A DNA stretch of 10,883 bases from an uncultured Ruminococcus sp. (GTDB lineage Bacteria; Bacillota; Clostridia; Oscillospirales; Ruminococcaceae). The first letter of the stretch is position 1. Every line of letters starts with the position of its first letter. The position numbers and the translations under genes are program-made. The stretch is taken from NCBI GenBank assembly GCA_900545125.1, contig UQXS01000071.1, positions 1 to 10,883 on the forward strand. The letters are read 5' to 3'. This document shows, in pieces, positions 1 through 7,963 of the stretch. The notes beneath the pieces are model-generated. The model did no database searches and had not been told where the DNA came from. It saw only the letters and a program-made list of their open reading frames with translations.

Positions 1-6
1 ATTCAC

Positions 7-432
7 CTATATTTCTCCGGACCATTTTCTGAATCTTTCCACAAATTTTGAACAGTTTTCGACCTGATCCGGCAGACCGTTTTCGACCTCCGAACCGGTT
101 ACGGAAACTTTTATCTTATATTTTATTGATTCCGAAGTTATTCCTTTTATGCGCACGGTAAATATGTTCATTTTATCGGCTTTGCTTACCCTGATTGAGT
201 TCATACCCGATGCAGGAAGCCTGTGATATATGATCTTTTCCGAATCTGCCGATTCATAATCGGCGACCAGAAGAAAATGATCGTCGGAAATTGCCGCATA
301 TCCGTGTCTTATTATTGTTTTTCCGCCCAGTATACCGTTTTGTACGGCTATCGTAACAAAGACCGGATATTTATATGTTTTTCCAAAGCGGTCAAGTTCG
401 GCAGCCATATTTTCCTTATTGAATTTTGGCAT
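7..432 (-). CDS. Hypothetical protein (141 aa) downstream of mutS, possibly PH-like fold
   Basis: I do not recognise a family. The protein is soluble, with no signal peptide or membrane segment. It opens with a charged stretch ending in a short helix-like segment (KFNKENMAAELDRFGK), then has alternating hydrophobic strands (about residues 22-110), and ends in an amphipathic segment (QVENCSKFVERFRKW). A series of beta strands capped by a C-terminal helix resembles a pleckstrin-homology-like fold, but this is only a guess from the pattern. The start is ATG with AAGGAG 7 nt upstream. It follows the mutS stop by 21 nt, so it is very probably co-transcribed with mutS. Its stop codon abuts a GTG with a GGAG 8 nt upstream, so another gene may begin at base 6. 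The reading frame is convincing; the function is unknown, and nothing in it suggests a DNA repair role beyond its position. Confidence 0.85.
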   Translation of the reverse strand: MPKFNKENMAAELDRFGKTYKYPVFVTIAVQNGILGGKTIIRHGYAAISDDHFLLVADYESADSEKIIYHRLPASGMNSIRVSKADKMNIFTVRIKGITSESIKYKIKVSVTGSEVENGLPDQVENCSKFVERFRKWSGEI

Positions 433-453
433 ATCAATTCTCCTTGTTTTGTT

Positions 454-3081
454 TCAGGAATTATTCCTGCTTATCATTTCCGTCATATCCCTGAGAAGTT
501 CACGGCATTCGCTGTCGGAAAGTTCGTCGATGTTGGTTTTTTCAAGCATTTCAAGAGCCTGTTCACGGCAGACGCTTCCGAAACTTATCTGCTCCGGCTC
601 AGAAACAGTGGATTTTTCCGCCGTATTTCGGCTGGCTTCCATTTCGGTCAGCAGTTCTCTTGCACGGCTGACCACCTTTGCCGGCAGACCTGCAAGTTTT
701 GCAACGTCGATTCCGTAGCTTTCGTCAACGCCTCCCCTGACTATCTTACGCAGAAAGCGGATAGTTCCGCCGTGTTTGTTTACAGCGATGCTGTAATTTT
801 TGACGCCTTCAAGTTCCTGCTCCAGACCGATAAGCTCGTGATAATGGGTAGCGAAGAGCGTTTTGCATCCCAGTTTTTTTGAAGTGCAGATATGCTCTGC
901 GACAGCACGTGCGATGCTCACTCCGTCGAAGGTAGAAGTTCCGCGTCCCACCTCGTCAAGGATGACCAGACTGTCGGGAGAAGCATTTTTCAGTATATCT
1001 GAAACTTCGCTCATTTCCACCATAAACGTGCTCTGACCAGCCGTAAGATCATCCGAAGCGCCCACACGTGTAAAGATCTTGTCGACTATAGATATCCTTG
1101 CCGAATCCGCAGGAACAAAGCTGCCGATCTGAGCCATAAGCACGATAAGAGCCGTCTGGCGCATATACGTAGATTTACCCGACATATTCGGGCCGGTGAT
1201 TATCGACATTCTTGAAGCCTTTTTGTCGATGTAGATATCGTTGGGAACGAACATTTCATCCTGGCACATAAGTTCAACCACCGGATGACGTCCTGCCTTT
1301 ATGTCAATAGTTCCGTCAATGGTTATATCCGGCTTAACATAGAGATTTTTCAGTGCCACATCGGCAAAAGAGCAGAGAACATCGACAGCCGCCACAGAGG
1401 ATGCTGTTTTCTGAACGGCTTCAAGTTTAGTTGCCAGAAATTCACGTACTTCCCCGAATATCTCAGCCTCAAGGGTAAGAGCCTTATCCTTTGCGCCGAG
1501 GATGGAATTCTCAGCATTTTTCAGTTCTTCAGTGATAAAGCGTTCAGCGTTTGCAAGAGTCTGCTTTCTTATGTAGTTATCGGGGATAAGATCGTAATAC
1601 GACCTTGTTATCTCGATATAATAGCCAAAAACACGGTTAAAGCCGATTTTCAGATTTTTTATACCCGTAGCCTCACGTTCACGCTGTTCGATGCCGGCGA
1701 TTATATCACGTCCGTGATTCATAATATGGCGAAGCTGATCCAGTTCTTCGTTGAAACCGTCTTTAATCACTCCGCCGTCCTTCACGGATACGGGCGGATC
1801 TTCAACAACGGCGTTCTCCACCAGTCCTGCGATCTCCTCCAGATCGTCGATCATGCTGTTGTATCTTGCAAGAAGTTTCGAGCTGCTGAGTTTTTCCAGT
1901 TCCCCTTTCAATACCGGCAGCTGAACCGACGTTGCCGAAAGCGCTTTCAGATCACGTGGGGTTGCGCTTTTATACATTACCTTTGTCATAAGGCGTTCCA
2001 GATCGTACACACGTTCAAGGATATCCCGTATATCCGCAAGAATAACGCTGTTTCGTGTCAGAGATTCCACAGCGTCCAGCCTTTCGATTATCCTTGCCGG
2101 ACTTTTCAGCGGCTGTTCTATCCAGTTTTTCAGCAGACGGCGTCCCATAGATGTTTCGGTAGAATCAAGCACCCACAGCAGAGAACCTCTTTTTTCTTTA
2201 TTTCTGAGAGTTTCGGTAAGTTCGAGATTTCGTCTTGCATTGAGATCAAGTCCCATATATGCGTCGCCATTGAGTATTTCAATAGAAGTAAAGCGTGATA
2301 CGGAAGTTTTCTGAGTATCACGTATATAGTCGAAAAGTCCGCAGACCGCAGCGCAGTCCGCACCGTTTTCGCTTATGCCGAGTTCTGCCATTGATTCTGC
2401 ACCGAAAACTGCTGCCGTATCTGCTCTCCGGAGATCAGGTTCAAAACAAATCCTGTCACGGAGAGTAACAACACAGTTAAGACGAAGCTTGATAAAATCT
2501 GCCGTATTTTTCAGTGAAAGAAAGCTGTCAGTGAAGATCACCTCCGCCGGCTGACAGCGTGAAAGCTCGTTGATAAGACCGGCTTCCATATCCTTCCCCT
2601 CAAAGCTGCACAGAAACGCCTCACCTGTAGAAATATCGGCAGAAGCAATACCGCATTTTTTTTCTGCTTCGCTGTAATAGATACTGCATATATAGTTGTT
2701 TTTTCCGTCGTCAAGCATACTGCTTTCTGTAAGCGTTCCGGGAGTTACCACCCTGATAACGTCACGGACAACTATTCCCTTTGATTCGGCAGGGTCGGTA
2801 AGCTGTTCGCAGACTGCGACCTTGAATCCCTGATCTATAAGCCTTTTAGTGTAGAGTTCGGCGGCATGATAAGGGATTCCTGCCATAGGGGCACGTTCTT
2901 CAAGACCGCATTCCTTTCCGGTAAGTGTCAGTTCAAGAGCCTTTGATGCGGTAATTGCGTCGTCGAAAAACATCTCATAAAAGTCACCCACCCGGAAAAA
3001 GAGTATGCAGTCGGGATATTTATCCTTAACCTCAAAATACTGCTGCATCATCGGGGAAATCTTGCTTCTGTCAACATTCAT
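454..3081 (-). CDS. mutS: DNA mismatch repair protein MutS
   Basis: MutS is the cytoplasmic sensor of post-replicative mismatch repair: the dimer binds mismatches or small loops, exchanges ADP for ATP and recruits MutL. All expected parts are present in 875 residues, a normal MutS1 length. The mismatch-binding domain carries the Phe-X-Glu wedge (FYE, 34-36, in VGDFYEMFFDDA). Connector, lever and clamp domains follow (about 125-580). The ABC-type ATPase domain has Walker A GPNMSGKST (630-638), a SDDLTAGQSTF segment (676-686), Walker B and signature LDEVGRGTS (708-716) and the ATHYHEL switch (744-750). The tail has a degenerate candidate beta-clamp peptide, QISF (831-834). The start is ATG with GAAGGAG 8 nt upstream. 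The gene lies 38 nt after the YmcA-like gene and 21 nt before the 141-residue gene, with no terminator in either gap. The frame is intact with no missing catalytic residue. It is not MutS2, because it has the N-terminal mismatch-binding domain. Confidence 0.98.
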   Translation of the reverse strand: MNVDRSKISPMMQQYFEVKDKYPDCILFFRVGDFYEMFFDDAITASKALELTLTGKECGLEERAPMAGIPYHAAELYTKRLIDQGFKVAVCEQLTDPAESKGIVVRDVIRVVTPGTLTESSMLDDGKNNYICSIYYSEAEKKCGIASADISTGEAFLCSFEGKDMEAGLINELSRCQPAEVIFTDSFLSLKNTADFIKLRLNCVVTLRDRICFEPDLRRADTAAVFGAESMAELGISENGADCAAVCGLFDYIRDTQKTSVSRFTSIEILNGDAYMGLDLNARRNLELTETLRNKEKRGSLLWVLDSTETSMGRRLLKNWIEQPLKSPARIIERLDAVESLTRNSVILADIRDILERVYDLERLMTKVMYKSATPRDLKALSATSVQLPVLKGELEKLSSSKLLARYNSMIDDLEEIAGLVENAVVEDPPVSVKDGGVIKDGFNEELDQLRHIMNHGRDIIAGIEQREREATGIKNLKIGFNRVFGYYIEITRSYYDLIPDNYIRKQTLANAERFITEELKNAENSILGAKDKALTLEAEIFGEVREFLATKLEAVQKTASSVAAVDVLCSFADVALKNLYVKPDITIDGTIDIKAGRHPVVELMCQDEMFVPNDIYIDKKASRMSIITGPNMSGKSTYMRQTALIVLMAQIGSFVPADSARISIVDKIFTRVGASDDLTAGQSTFMVEMSEVSDILKNASPDSLVILDEVGRGTSTFDGVSIARAVAEHICTSKKLGCKTLFATHYHELIGLEQELEGVKNYSIAVNKHGGTIRFLRKIVRGGVDESYGIDVAKLAGLPAKVVSRARELLTEMEASRNTAEKSTVSEPEQISFGSVCREQALEMLEKTNIDELSDSECRELLRDMTEMISRNNS

Positions 3082-3119
3082 GTAACTTGCTCCTTCGTTT
3101 TGTTTATGACCGGACAGAA

Positions 3120-3527
3120 TCAGCCGCAGCCGCCGCAGGTTGCACAGCTTCCGGTGCAGTTGGATTCAGGCGGCTGACAGGTGTCCGGGTCTTCTCCGTT
3201 TGCACAAAGAGAGATTATCTGATTAATATTGGTTACAAGACTTTCCAGATTCTTCTGTGCGGCAGTGAACACGATCATGTTCTGATTGCTCATTATCTTC
3301 TGATATACAGCCTTAATATCGGAATCAAGCTCCTTGAGTTTTTCGGTTTCAGGATTTTTCCTGCTCATGACCTCGTTAAGTTCTTCACGGAGCTTTGAAA
3401 ATTTCTCGATATCCTCCTGAAGTTCCTTGTCGTTATCGTTTACCTGCTTTGCAAGCGTGTAGGCGATAAAGCGGTCGTCCTGCTGTAAAGCCTTTCCGAG
3501 TTCTCTTGTCATTTCGATTACATCCAT
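3120..3527 (-). CDS. YlbF/YmcA-family regulator with Cys-rich C-terminal tail
   Basis: This 135-residue protein matches the Com_YlbF (YlbF/YmcA) style: an all-helical charged body with an early TRELGKALQQDDRF helix, a KQVNDNDKELQ segment and a long helix near 60-105. In B. subtilis, YmcA (RicA) and YlbF (RicF) join YaaT (RicT) in an Fe-S-containing complex that acts with RNase Y in mRNA processing and affects competence, biofilm and sporulation. The position between miaB and mutS matches ymcA in B. subtilis, so a YmcA-type role is the best guess. All six cysteines lie in the last 28 residues (C108, C117, C124, C128, C131, C134), ending CATCGGCG; residues 1-107 have none. This tail could bind a metal or Fe-S cluster. 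The start is ATG with AAGGAG 8 nt upstream, overlapping the stop region of the preceding lipoprotein gene. Assignment to ymcA rather than ylbF rests on gene order, so I give no symbol. Confidence 0.85.
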   Translation of the reverse strand: MDVIEMTRELGKALQQDDRFIAYTLAKQVNDNDKELQEDIEKFSKLREELNEVMSRKNPETEKLKELDSDIKAVYQKIMSNQNMIVFTAAQKNLESLVTNINQIISLCANGEDPDTCQPPESNCTGSCATCGGCG

Positions 3528-3539
3528 GATTTTTTCTCC

Positions 3540-4448
3540 TTATTTATTAATAGTTTTAATATTTTCTTCCGTCAGCTTCATAAAGACGGGATATATCTGA
3601 TCTGCGCCGCCAACAAACTGTTCATGCCACGCCTCATATTCTGTAACGTCTACAGGCGGCACATCGCCGTCTGTTCCTTCCGGACTGATATAATAAACGA
3701 ATCCCGAACCGCTTGTGTCAGCCTCCTGCGGATACACCACCGGATTTTCACTTCCGTATTCTGCCGCATATGAGTTTACCCTGTCCACAAGGTTTTTATC
3801 CATGGCCTCAACAAAAGCTATCCTGTTATATTTATCTGTACCAGGATCATACTTATACAGCGTATACGGCCAGAACTCGCCTGAATATCCCTGATTATGA
3901 GAAATATCTATCTCGATAACGCCGCTGTCATAAAATCTCATACTTGGAAAACCGCCGCACTCCGCTTTAATTCCTCCGCTGCCGTCGTGATCGTATACTC
4001 TGGCAAACATTCCTGCCATAGCGGAATTAGAGTACATAAAAATCAGCTCGTCACGACCATCACCGTCAACATCGCAGACGGCGAATTCATTTGCAGTAAT
4101 ATCATATCCGTCATCGGGAAGACTGTTTCCGTCCGGCAGAGTACGGATATAATAGATATCCTCCAGAACAGAACGATAAGTTACCTGCTCTGCCGATGAT
4201 TCTACAGCATCCTGAGTGACAGGAGCTGTCGTTATAACTTCTGTAGTGACTGCTGCCGTTGTATTTTCCCCGGCATTCTCTGTGACCGTTTCATTTTCAG
4301 TCGATTTTTCGCTCTCTGACGTTTCCTCGTCAACGGAAGAGTTCTTTTCAGTTCCGGAAGTCCTCTTGTCGGAGCTGTCATCTCCCGCATCATTGCCGCA
4401 TCCTGTCAGCATAGCGGTCATGCAAAGCAATAGAATCAATTTTTTCAT
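3540..4448 (-). CDS. Putative lipoprotein with acidic Thr/Ser linker and DxDGDG motif
   Basis: This is a predicted surface lipoprotein of 302 residues and unknown function. A signal peptide (MKKLILLLCMTAM) runs into the lipobox LTGC, with Cys17 as the lipidated residue. Residues 18-88 form a low-complexity Ser/Thr/Glu/Asp linker, probably spanning the cell wall. The folded part (about 89-302) contains DVDGDGRDEL at 126-135, a single acidic Ca2+-loop-like motif as in FG-GAP/VCBS repeats. It sits in the phrase FAVCDVDGDGRDELIF, which is common in clostridial secreted lipoproteins. It is not a dockerin, since there is no second duplicated loop. Aromatic-rich segments follow (EFWPYTLYKYDP, YEAWHEQF). 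The start is ATG with AGGGG 7 nt upstream, 14 nt after the stop of the larger lipoprotein gene, and its own stop is 12 nt before the YmcA-like gene. It shares the lipobox and linker style of its upstream neighbour but no obvious domain homology. Ligand and partner are unknown. Confidence 0.88.
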   Translation of the reverse strand: MKKLILLLCMTAMLTGCGNDAGDDSSDKRTSGTEKNSSVDEETSESEKSTENETVTENAGENTTAAVTTEVITTAPVTQDAVESSAEQVTYRSVLEDIYYIRTLPDGNSLPDDGYDITANEFAVCDVDGDGRDELIFMYSNSAMAGMFARVYDHDGSGGIKAECGGFPSMRFYDSGVIEIDISHNQGYSGEFWPYTLYKYDPGTDKYNRIAFVEAMDKNLVDRVNSYAAEYGSENPVVYPQEADTSGSGFVYYISPEGTDGDVPPVDVTEYEAWHEQFVGGADQIYPVFMKLTEENIKTINK

Positions 4449-4462
4449 TTTATTTCCCCTTT

Positions 4463-6418
4463 TCAGGTTTTAGGAGCAGACGGCATCTTATATTTTTCAC
4501 CGTATTTCCTTATCAGTCCGCCCTGCTGATCTGTCCCTATTATACTGGCGTAACCGTCACTGTCTTTTATCCTCAGAATTATCTCATCATCATGACACTG
4601 AACCCCTACGATCCAGTCGCCGGACTTAAATTCCGGAATATCCGCTAAACTGAACAGCTTGCTGCTTCCGCTGTTGTCAAGACGATACAGACAGCTGTCC
4701 GGTGAATCAACATTCATCATAGTGTATATAATGGAATCTTCCTGAAAATCATAATCACGCACATTTTTGCAGACACGTTCGCTCTTGTAATCGTCAAGAT
4801 TCATTCTCATAAGATCTCTGTTTTCTGTCGTATAATACATATATCTTCCGTTTATACGGCCCATAATGCCGTATTTAAGTTTTATATGTTCATCAGTCTC
4901 CATATCGTATATGCCGAAAGTGTTCTGATATTCCGCAGCTGCGTCATAATCGTAACAGTAATAGTATATCTTGCTGCCGCTGATACGGATAGTTCTGCCA
5001 TATGCAGTGCCGTCCAGAGTAAAAACACGTTTACGTTTTTTTCCGCTGTAATTCATTCTGTAAATATCTACGGAAGAGTTTTCAACATTTCTTTCGGTCA
5101 ATGTATAATAAATATAATCGGGAGTAAATATGACCTGCCCCGCATTGGAAGATAGGGCAGTGATATTCTCAACAGTATCATTTTCAAGTTTGCAGATATA
5201 AAAACTGTCATCAGAAGCATAAGAATAAGAAGTACCATAGAGGATTCCGTCACTTAAATAACTCCAGTAAATATTCTCTCCGTCCTGTACATGAACAGGA
5301 TTTCCGCTGCCGTCGTCAGAAACCAAGGCATTGCGTGTATAACCGTCCGCATCCGACCATGGCTGATTATAATAACATCCGTCATTCCCGAAATATACAA
5401 GCTGACTATTATAGGCTGAATCCGTTTCTTCCGGTTTGGCAATATTCAGTTCTTTAACTTCCGGATATTCCTCCTGCCTGTTGTCTATCCATTCTATTCC
5501 GTCTCCCAGCCACAGATCTATAATATAAAGATCATCCCAGCCGCCCTCGTCGTTTCCTGCATAAACATACACACTGTCGTTTCCGTGAAATTCAAGACTG
5601 AAAACAGGATGCTTCTTTGGCGCTCCGATCACGAATTCTTCGATTTTTTCGCCCGTTTCGAGGGAAAACAGAGTTACCGTGTGATTATACAATCCGTCCG
5701 CCTCGATAGCGGAAGAAATCTCCGCAGCCTTTTTTCCATCCGGTGAAAATCCGGCAGAGGGTGATTGACCGTCACGTGTAAGATATAAAGAACTGTACTC
5801 TTCCAATTTATAGTCATCCAGATCAAACCGGAAATAGTTCATATTACCGCCGGCAGAATCGTCATATGAATACAGTATGAGATAGTCGCCGGAAACGCAC
5901 AGCGGATGATAGGGATAATTTTTCTGATCGGTATTGTTTTCAATAACGAAATTCTCACCGGAAGCAAGATCGTAAATGCCAAGCTTAACGATATCATCAT
6001 TAACGGTCACAGAATATACAAAGCGGACATCGTCTATCTGGAAGACTATAGATGCCTTACCGCCTTCGATCTCCGGAGCAACAAGAAGATTTTTCTCACT
6101 GACTGAAAGTACAAGAAAGATACTGTCGTCCACTTCTCTTATTGTACCGTATCCCCTCATCTCATATTCAGTTTTGGGCGATTTTCTTTTCCAGTAACGG
6201 GCATTTTTCTGCCTTGTGATGTCAATATGCCGTGTATGAGCATCCACAACAGGTTCTGCCGGAGGCAAAGTACTGATTTCGCCGGTTGTTTCTTCCGCCG
6301 TGGTTTCTTCCTCAGAGGATCTCTTTATTTCCTTTTTTGAGACTTTCCAGAAATCCCCAGCCGAGCATCCGGTCAATAACGCCGCTGCCGTCAACGCAAG
6401 AAATATTCTTTTTTTCAT
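4463..6418 (-). CDS. Putative lipoprotein with beta-propeller-like (DUF5050-like) repeats
   Basis: This is a predicted surface lipoprotein of 651 residues. Signal peptide MKKRIFLALTAAAL leads to lipobox LTGC with Cys18. A Glu/Thr-rich linker (about 30-58) precedes a large, mainly beta domain. Several segments read like propeller blades of the DUF5050/TolB type, in which a YYYT-like strand is followed by a RMN-like strand: DGILYGTSYSY (390-400), DYIYYTLTERNVE with DIYRMNYSG (434-459), GSKIYYYCYDYD (481-492), GRYMYYTTENRDLMRMNLDD (524-543), and DSIIYTMMNVDSPDSCLYRLDNSG (first residues 561-569, last 576-584). Such domains usually bind ligands or other proteins; no catalytic motif is seen. Its ATG overlaps the miaB stop as ATGA, with AGGGGA 8 nt upstream, which suggests translational coupling. 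The gene is therefore expressed with a tRNA modification enzyme although it is probably exported. The family assignment is from pattern only, and the function is unknown. Confidence 0.88.
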   Translation of the reverse strand: MKKRIFLALTAAALLTGCSAGDFWKVSKKEIKRSSEEETTAEETTGEISTLPPAEPVVDAHTRHIDITRQKNARYWKRKSPKTEYEMRGYGTIREVDDSIFLVLSVSEKNLLVAPEIEGGKASIVFQIDDVRFVYSVTVNDDIVKLGIYDLASGENFVIENNTDQKNYPYHPLCVSGDYLILYSYDDSAGGNMNYFRFDLDDYKLEEYSSLYLTRDGQSPSAGFSPDGKKAAEISSAIEADGLYNHTVTLFSLETGEKIEEFVIGAPKKHPVFSLEFHGNDSVYVYAGNDEGGWDDLYIIDLWLGDGIEWIDNRQEEYPEVKELNIAKPEETDSAYNSQLVYFGNDGCYYNQPWSDADGYTRNALVSDDGSGNPVHVQDGENIYWSYLSDGILYGTSYSYASDDSFYICKLENDTVENITALSSNAGQVIFTPDYIYYTLTERNVENSSVDIYRMNYSGKKRKRVFTLDGTAYGRTIRISGSKIYYYCYDYDAAAEYQNTFGIYDMETDEHIKLKYGIMGRINGRYMYYTTENRDLMRMNLDDYKSERVCKNVRDYDFQEDSIIYTMMNVDSPDSCLYRLDNSGSSKLFSLADIPEFKSGDWIVGVQCHDDEIILRIKDSDGYASIIGTDQQGGLIRKYGEKYKMPSAPKT

Positions 6419-7782
6419 ATCAGTTTTCCCCTGACTGCCCAGTTCATTGCCTCCGTGATCTCAACATCCGCAAACCGACCTGTCAGAGAGGAGTCGCCCT
6501 CAAATTCCACGATAATGAATTCATTGCTTTTGCCTGTCATAAATCCGGGATGTTTCTTTGATATGCCGTCAACAAGAACACGCATTTTCCTGCCGATAAA
6601 CCGCTTGTAATGCTCTGTGGAGATCTCACGCTGAACTTCCAGAAGTTCTCTCATGCGCCGACCTTTAACATCCTCCGGTGTTTCGTCGTCCATAGTTGCT
6701 GCCTTTGTTCCGGAACGTTTTGAGTAAATAAATGAATAAATATTATCATACCTGACTCTGCGAATAATATCGAGCGTTGCCCTGAATTCCTCATCCGTTT
6801 CATTTGGAAATCCAACGATAATATCGGTAGTAAGGGAGAAATCCGGATCTTTGCTGCGGATATAATCAACCGTTTCGAGATATTTTTCCGCCGTATATCT
6901 GCGGTTCATTCTTTCAAGGACACTGCTGCTGCCGCTCTGAAGCGGAAGATGCAGGTGTTTAGCTGCCTTTTCACAGTCAAAAATCGCATCTATAAGTTCC
7001 TTTGAGGCATCCTTGGGGTGAGACGACATGAAACGGATGATAAAATCGCCCTCAATATCATTAAGCGAACGGAGAAGCTGCGGAAAACTCATTTCGTCAC
7101 TGCTGTCATTGCCGTAGGAATTAACATTCTGCCCCAGAAGCATTATCTCTTTGTAACCGTTACGTACAAGTTCCCCGACCTCACGGATAATATCATCAGA
7201 CTTCCGGCTGCGTTCACGTCCACGGACATATGGAACAATACAGTAAGTACAGAAATTGTTGCATCCGAACATAACAGGTACGCTTGCTTTAAAACTGCTG
7301 TCACGCACCTGCGGCACAGACTGTGAAAAATCGTCATATTCAGCCGTATCTGCGGAAAACTTCACTCCACGCAGACTGTCCAGCAGAAGAGAGGGCAGGG
7401 AATTTATAGCCGAAGTTCCCATGACAAAGCTCACCTGCGGATATGACCTCTTAATTTTTTCGGCATTATGAGCCTGAGCGGTCATGCAGCCCGAAATTCC
7501 AATAATAAGGGACGGTTTCAGTTCTTTAAGTTTTTTCATGCTGCCGATTATGCCGAAAACCCTGTCCTCTGCGGATTCACGGACGGCACAGGTATTGAGT
7601 ATTATAAGATCGGCTTCGTTCTCGTCGTCGGTGAAGCTGTAGCCTGCCTCGCTGAGGAGTCCTTTCATTTTTTCCCCATCGGAAACGTTAAGCTGACATC
7701 CGAAACTCCTGACAAGAGCTTTCGGCGCACTTTCCCCGATAATGGATCTTATCTCGTTAATAACAGTAGAATTATCGTTCAA
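6415..7782 (-). CDS. miaB: tRNA-2-methylthio-N6-dimethylallyladenosine synthase MiaB
   Basis: MiaB is a radical-SAM methylthiotransferase that adds a 2-methylthio group to i6A37 of tRNAs reading UNN codons, using two [4Fe-4S] clusters. Numbered from the TTG start (455 aa), the N-terminal UPF0004 domain holds cluster cysteines C29 (SFGCQLN), C65 (NTCAVRE) and C99 (SGCM). The radical-SAM CxxxCxxC is C174, C178, C181 (GCNNFCTYCIVP). GQNVNSYG lies at 217-224, LHLPLQSGS just past 275, and a TRAM RNA-binding domain from about 394 to the end. The RRYT motif and overall size fit MiaB rather than MtaB or RimO. An ATG at 7809 would add nine residues, but an AGGAGG (7791-7796) lies inside that extension, exactly 8 nt before the TTG at 7782. 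The predicted transcript starts only 1-2 nt before the ATG, so I chose the TTG. It is the first gene of the operon, and its stop overlaps the next start by ATGA. Confidence 0.95.
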   Translation of the reverse strand: MNDNSTVINEIRSIIGESAPKALVRSFGCQLNVSDGEKMKGLLSEAGYSFTDDENEADLIILNTCAVRESAEDRVFGIIGSMKKLKELKPSLIIGISGCMTAQAHNAEKIKRSYPQVSFVMGTSAINSLPSLLLDSLRGVKFSADTAEYDDFSQSVPQVRDSSFKASVPVMFGCNNFCTYCIVPYVRGRERSRKSDDIIREVGELVRNGYKEIMLLGQNVNSYGNDSSDEMSFPQLLRSLNDIEGDFIIRFMSSHPKDASKELIDAIFDCEKAAKHLHLPLQSGSSSVLERMNRRYTAEKYLETVDYIRSKDPDFSLTTDIIVGFPNETDEEFRATLDIIRRVRYDNIYSFIYSKRSGTKAATMDDETPEDVKGRRMRELLEVQREISTEHYKRFIGRKMRVLVDGISKKHPGFMTGKSNEFIIVEFEGDSSLTGRFADVEITEAMNWAVRGKLI

Positions 7783-7796
7783 AATCTCCGCCTCCT
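7783..7796 (-). promoter_or_regulatory. Strong ribosome binding site deciding the miaB TTG start
   Basis: AGGAGG occupies 7796-7791 on the minus strand, followed by 8 nt and then TTG at 7782-7780. It is the best Shine-Dalgarno in the window and has no suitably spaced ATG after it. The in-frame ATG at 7809 lies upstream of it and has almost no leader. This makes TTG the likelier initiation codon. Confidence 0.7.
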
Positions 7797-7809
7797 CTGT
7801 AAAAAACAT

Positions 7810-7846
7810 ATTATAATATTATACCATAAAAGCTGATTTTTTTCAA
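7810..7846 (-). promoter_or_regulatory. Promoter of the miaB-mutS operon (extended -10)
   Basis: On the minus strand, TTGAAA (7846-7841) is separated by exactly 17 bp from TATAAT (7823-7818), and TGG directly precedes the -10, giving an extended -10 (TGGTATAAT). This is close to the sigma-A consensus. The transcription start is expected near 7810-7811, giving a leader of about 28 nt to the TTG start of miaB. A second TATAAT at 7815-7810 has no -35 at a suitable distance. No other comparably good promoter was found between here and base 1, so it probably drives the whole operon. Confidence 0.8.
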
Positions 7847-7963
7847 GTATTTTTCTATAAATACACACGGCAACAGCATTTACTTATTTATTATGCTTGA
7901 TAAAAGGACTTTGTTTCTTAAATCTTTGCTGAATGGTATATTTTTCATTTGGGTAATCTATTC

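Noticed and set aside
1285..2298. Long plus-strand open frame (337 codons) opposite mutS
   Set aside because: It lies entirely antisense to a clear MutS sequence, has low-complexity Phe/Cys-rich content, and has no convincing ribosome binding site.
4044..4073. DVDGDGRDEL segment of the 302-aa lipoprotein as a cellulosomal dockerin
   Set aside because: Only one loop is present, without the duplicated F-helix pattern of dockerins; a single FG-GAP/VCBS-like loop fits better.
7810..7815. Second TATAAT near the miaB ATG as an alternative -10
   Set aside because: Its distance from TTGAAA is 25 bp and no better -35 exists. The TATAAT at 7818-7823 has ideal spacing and a TGG extension.
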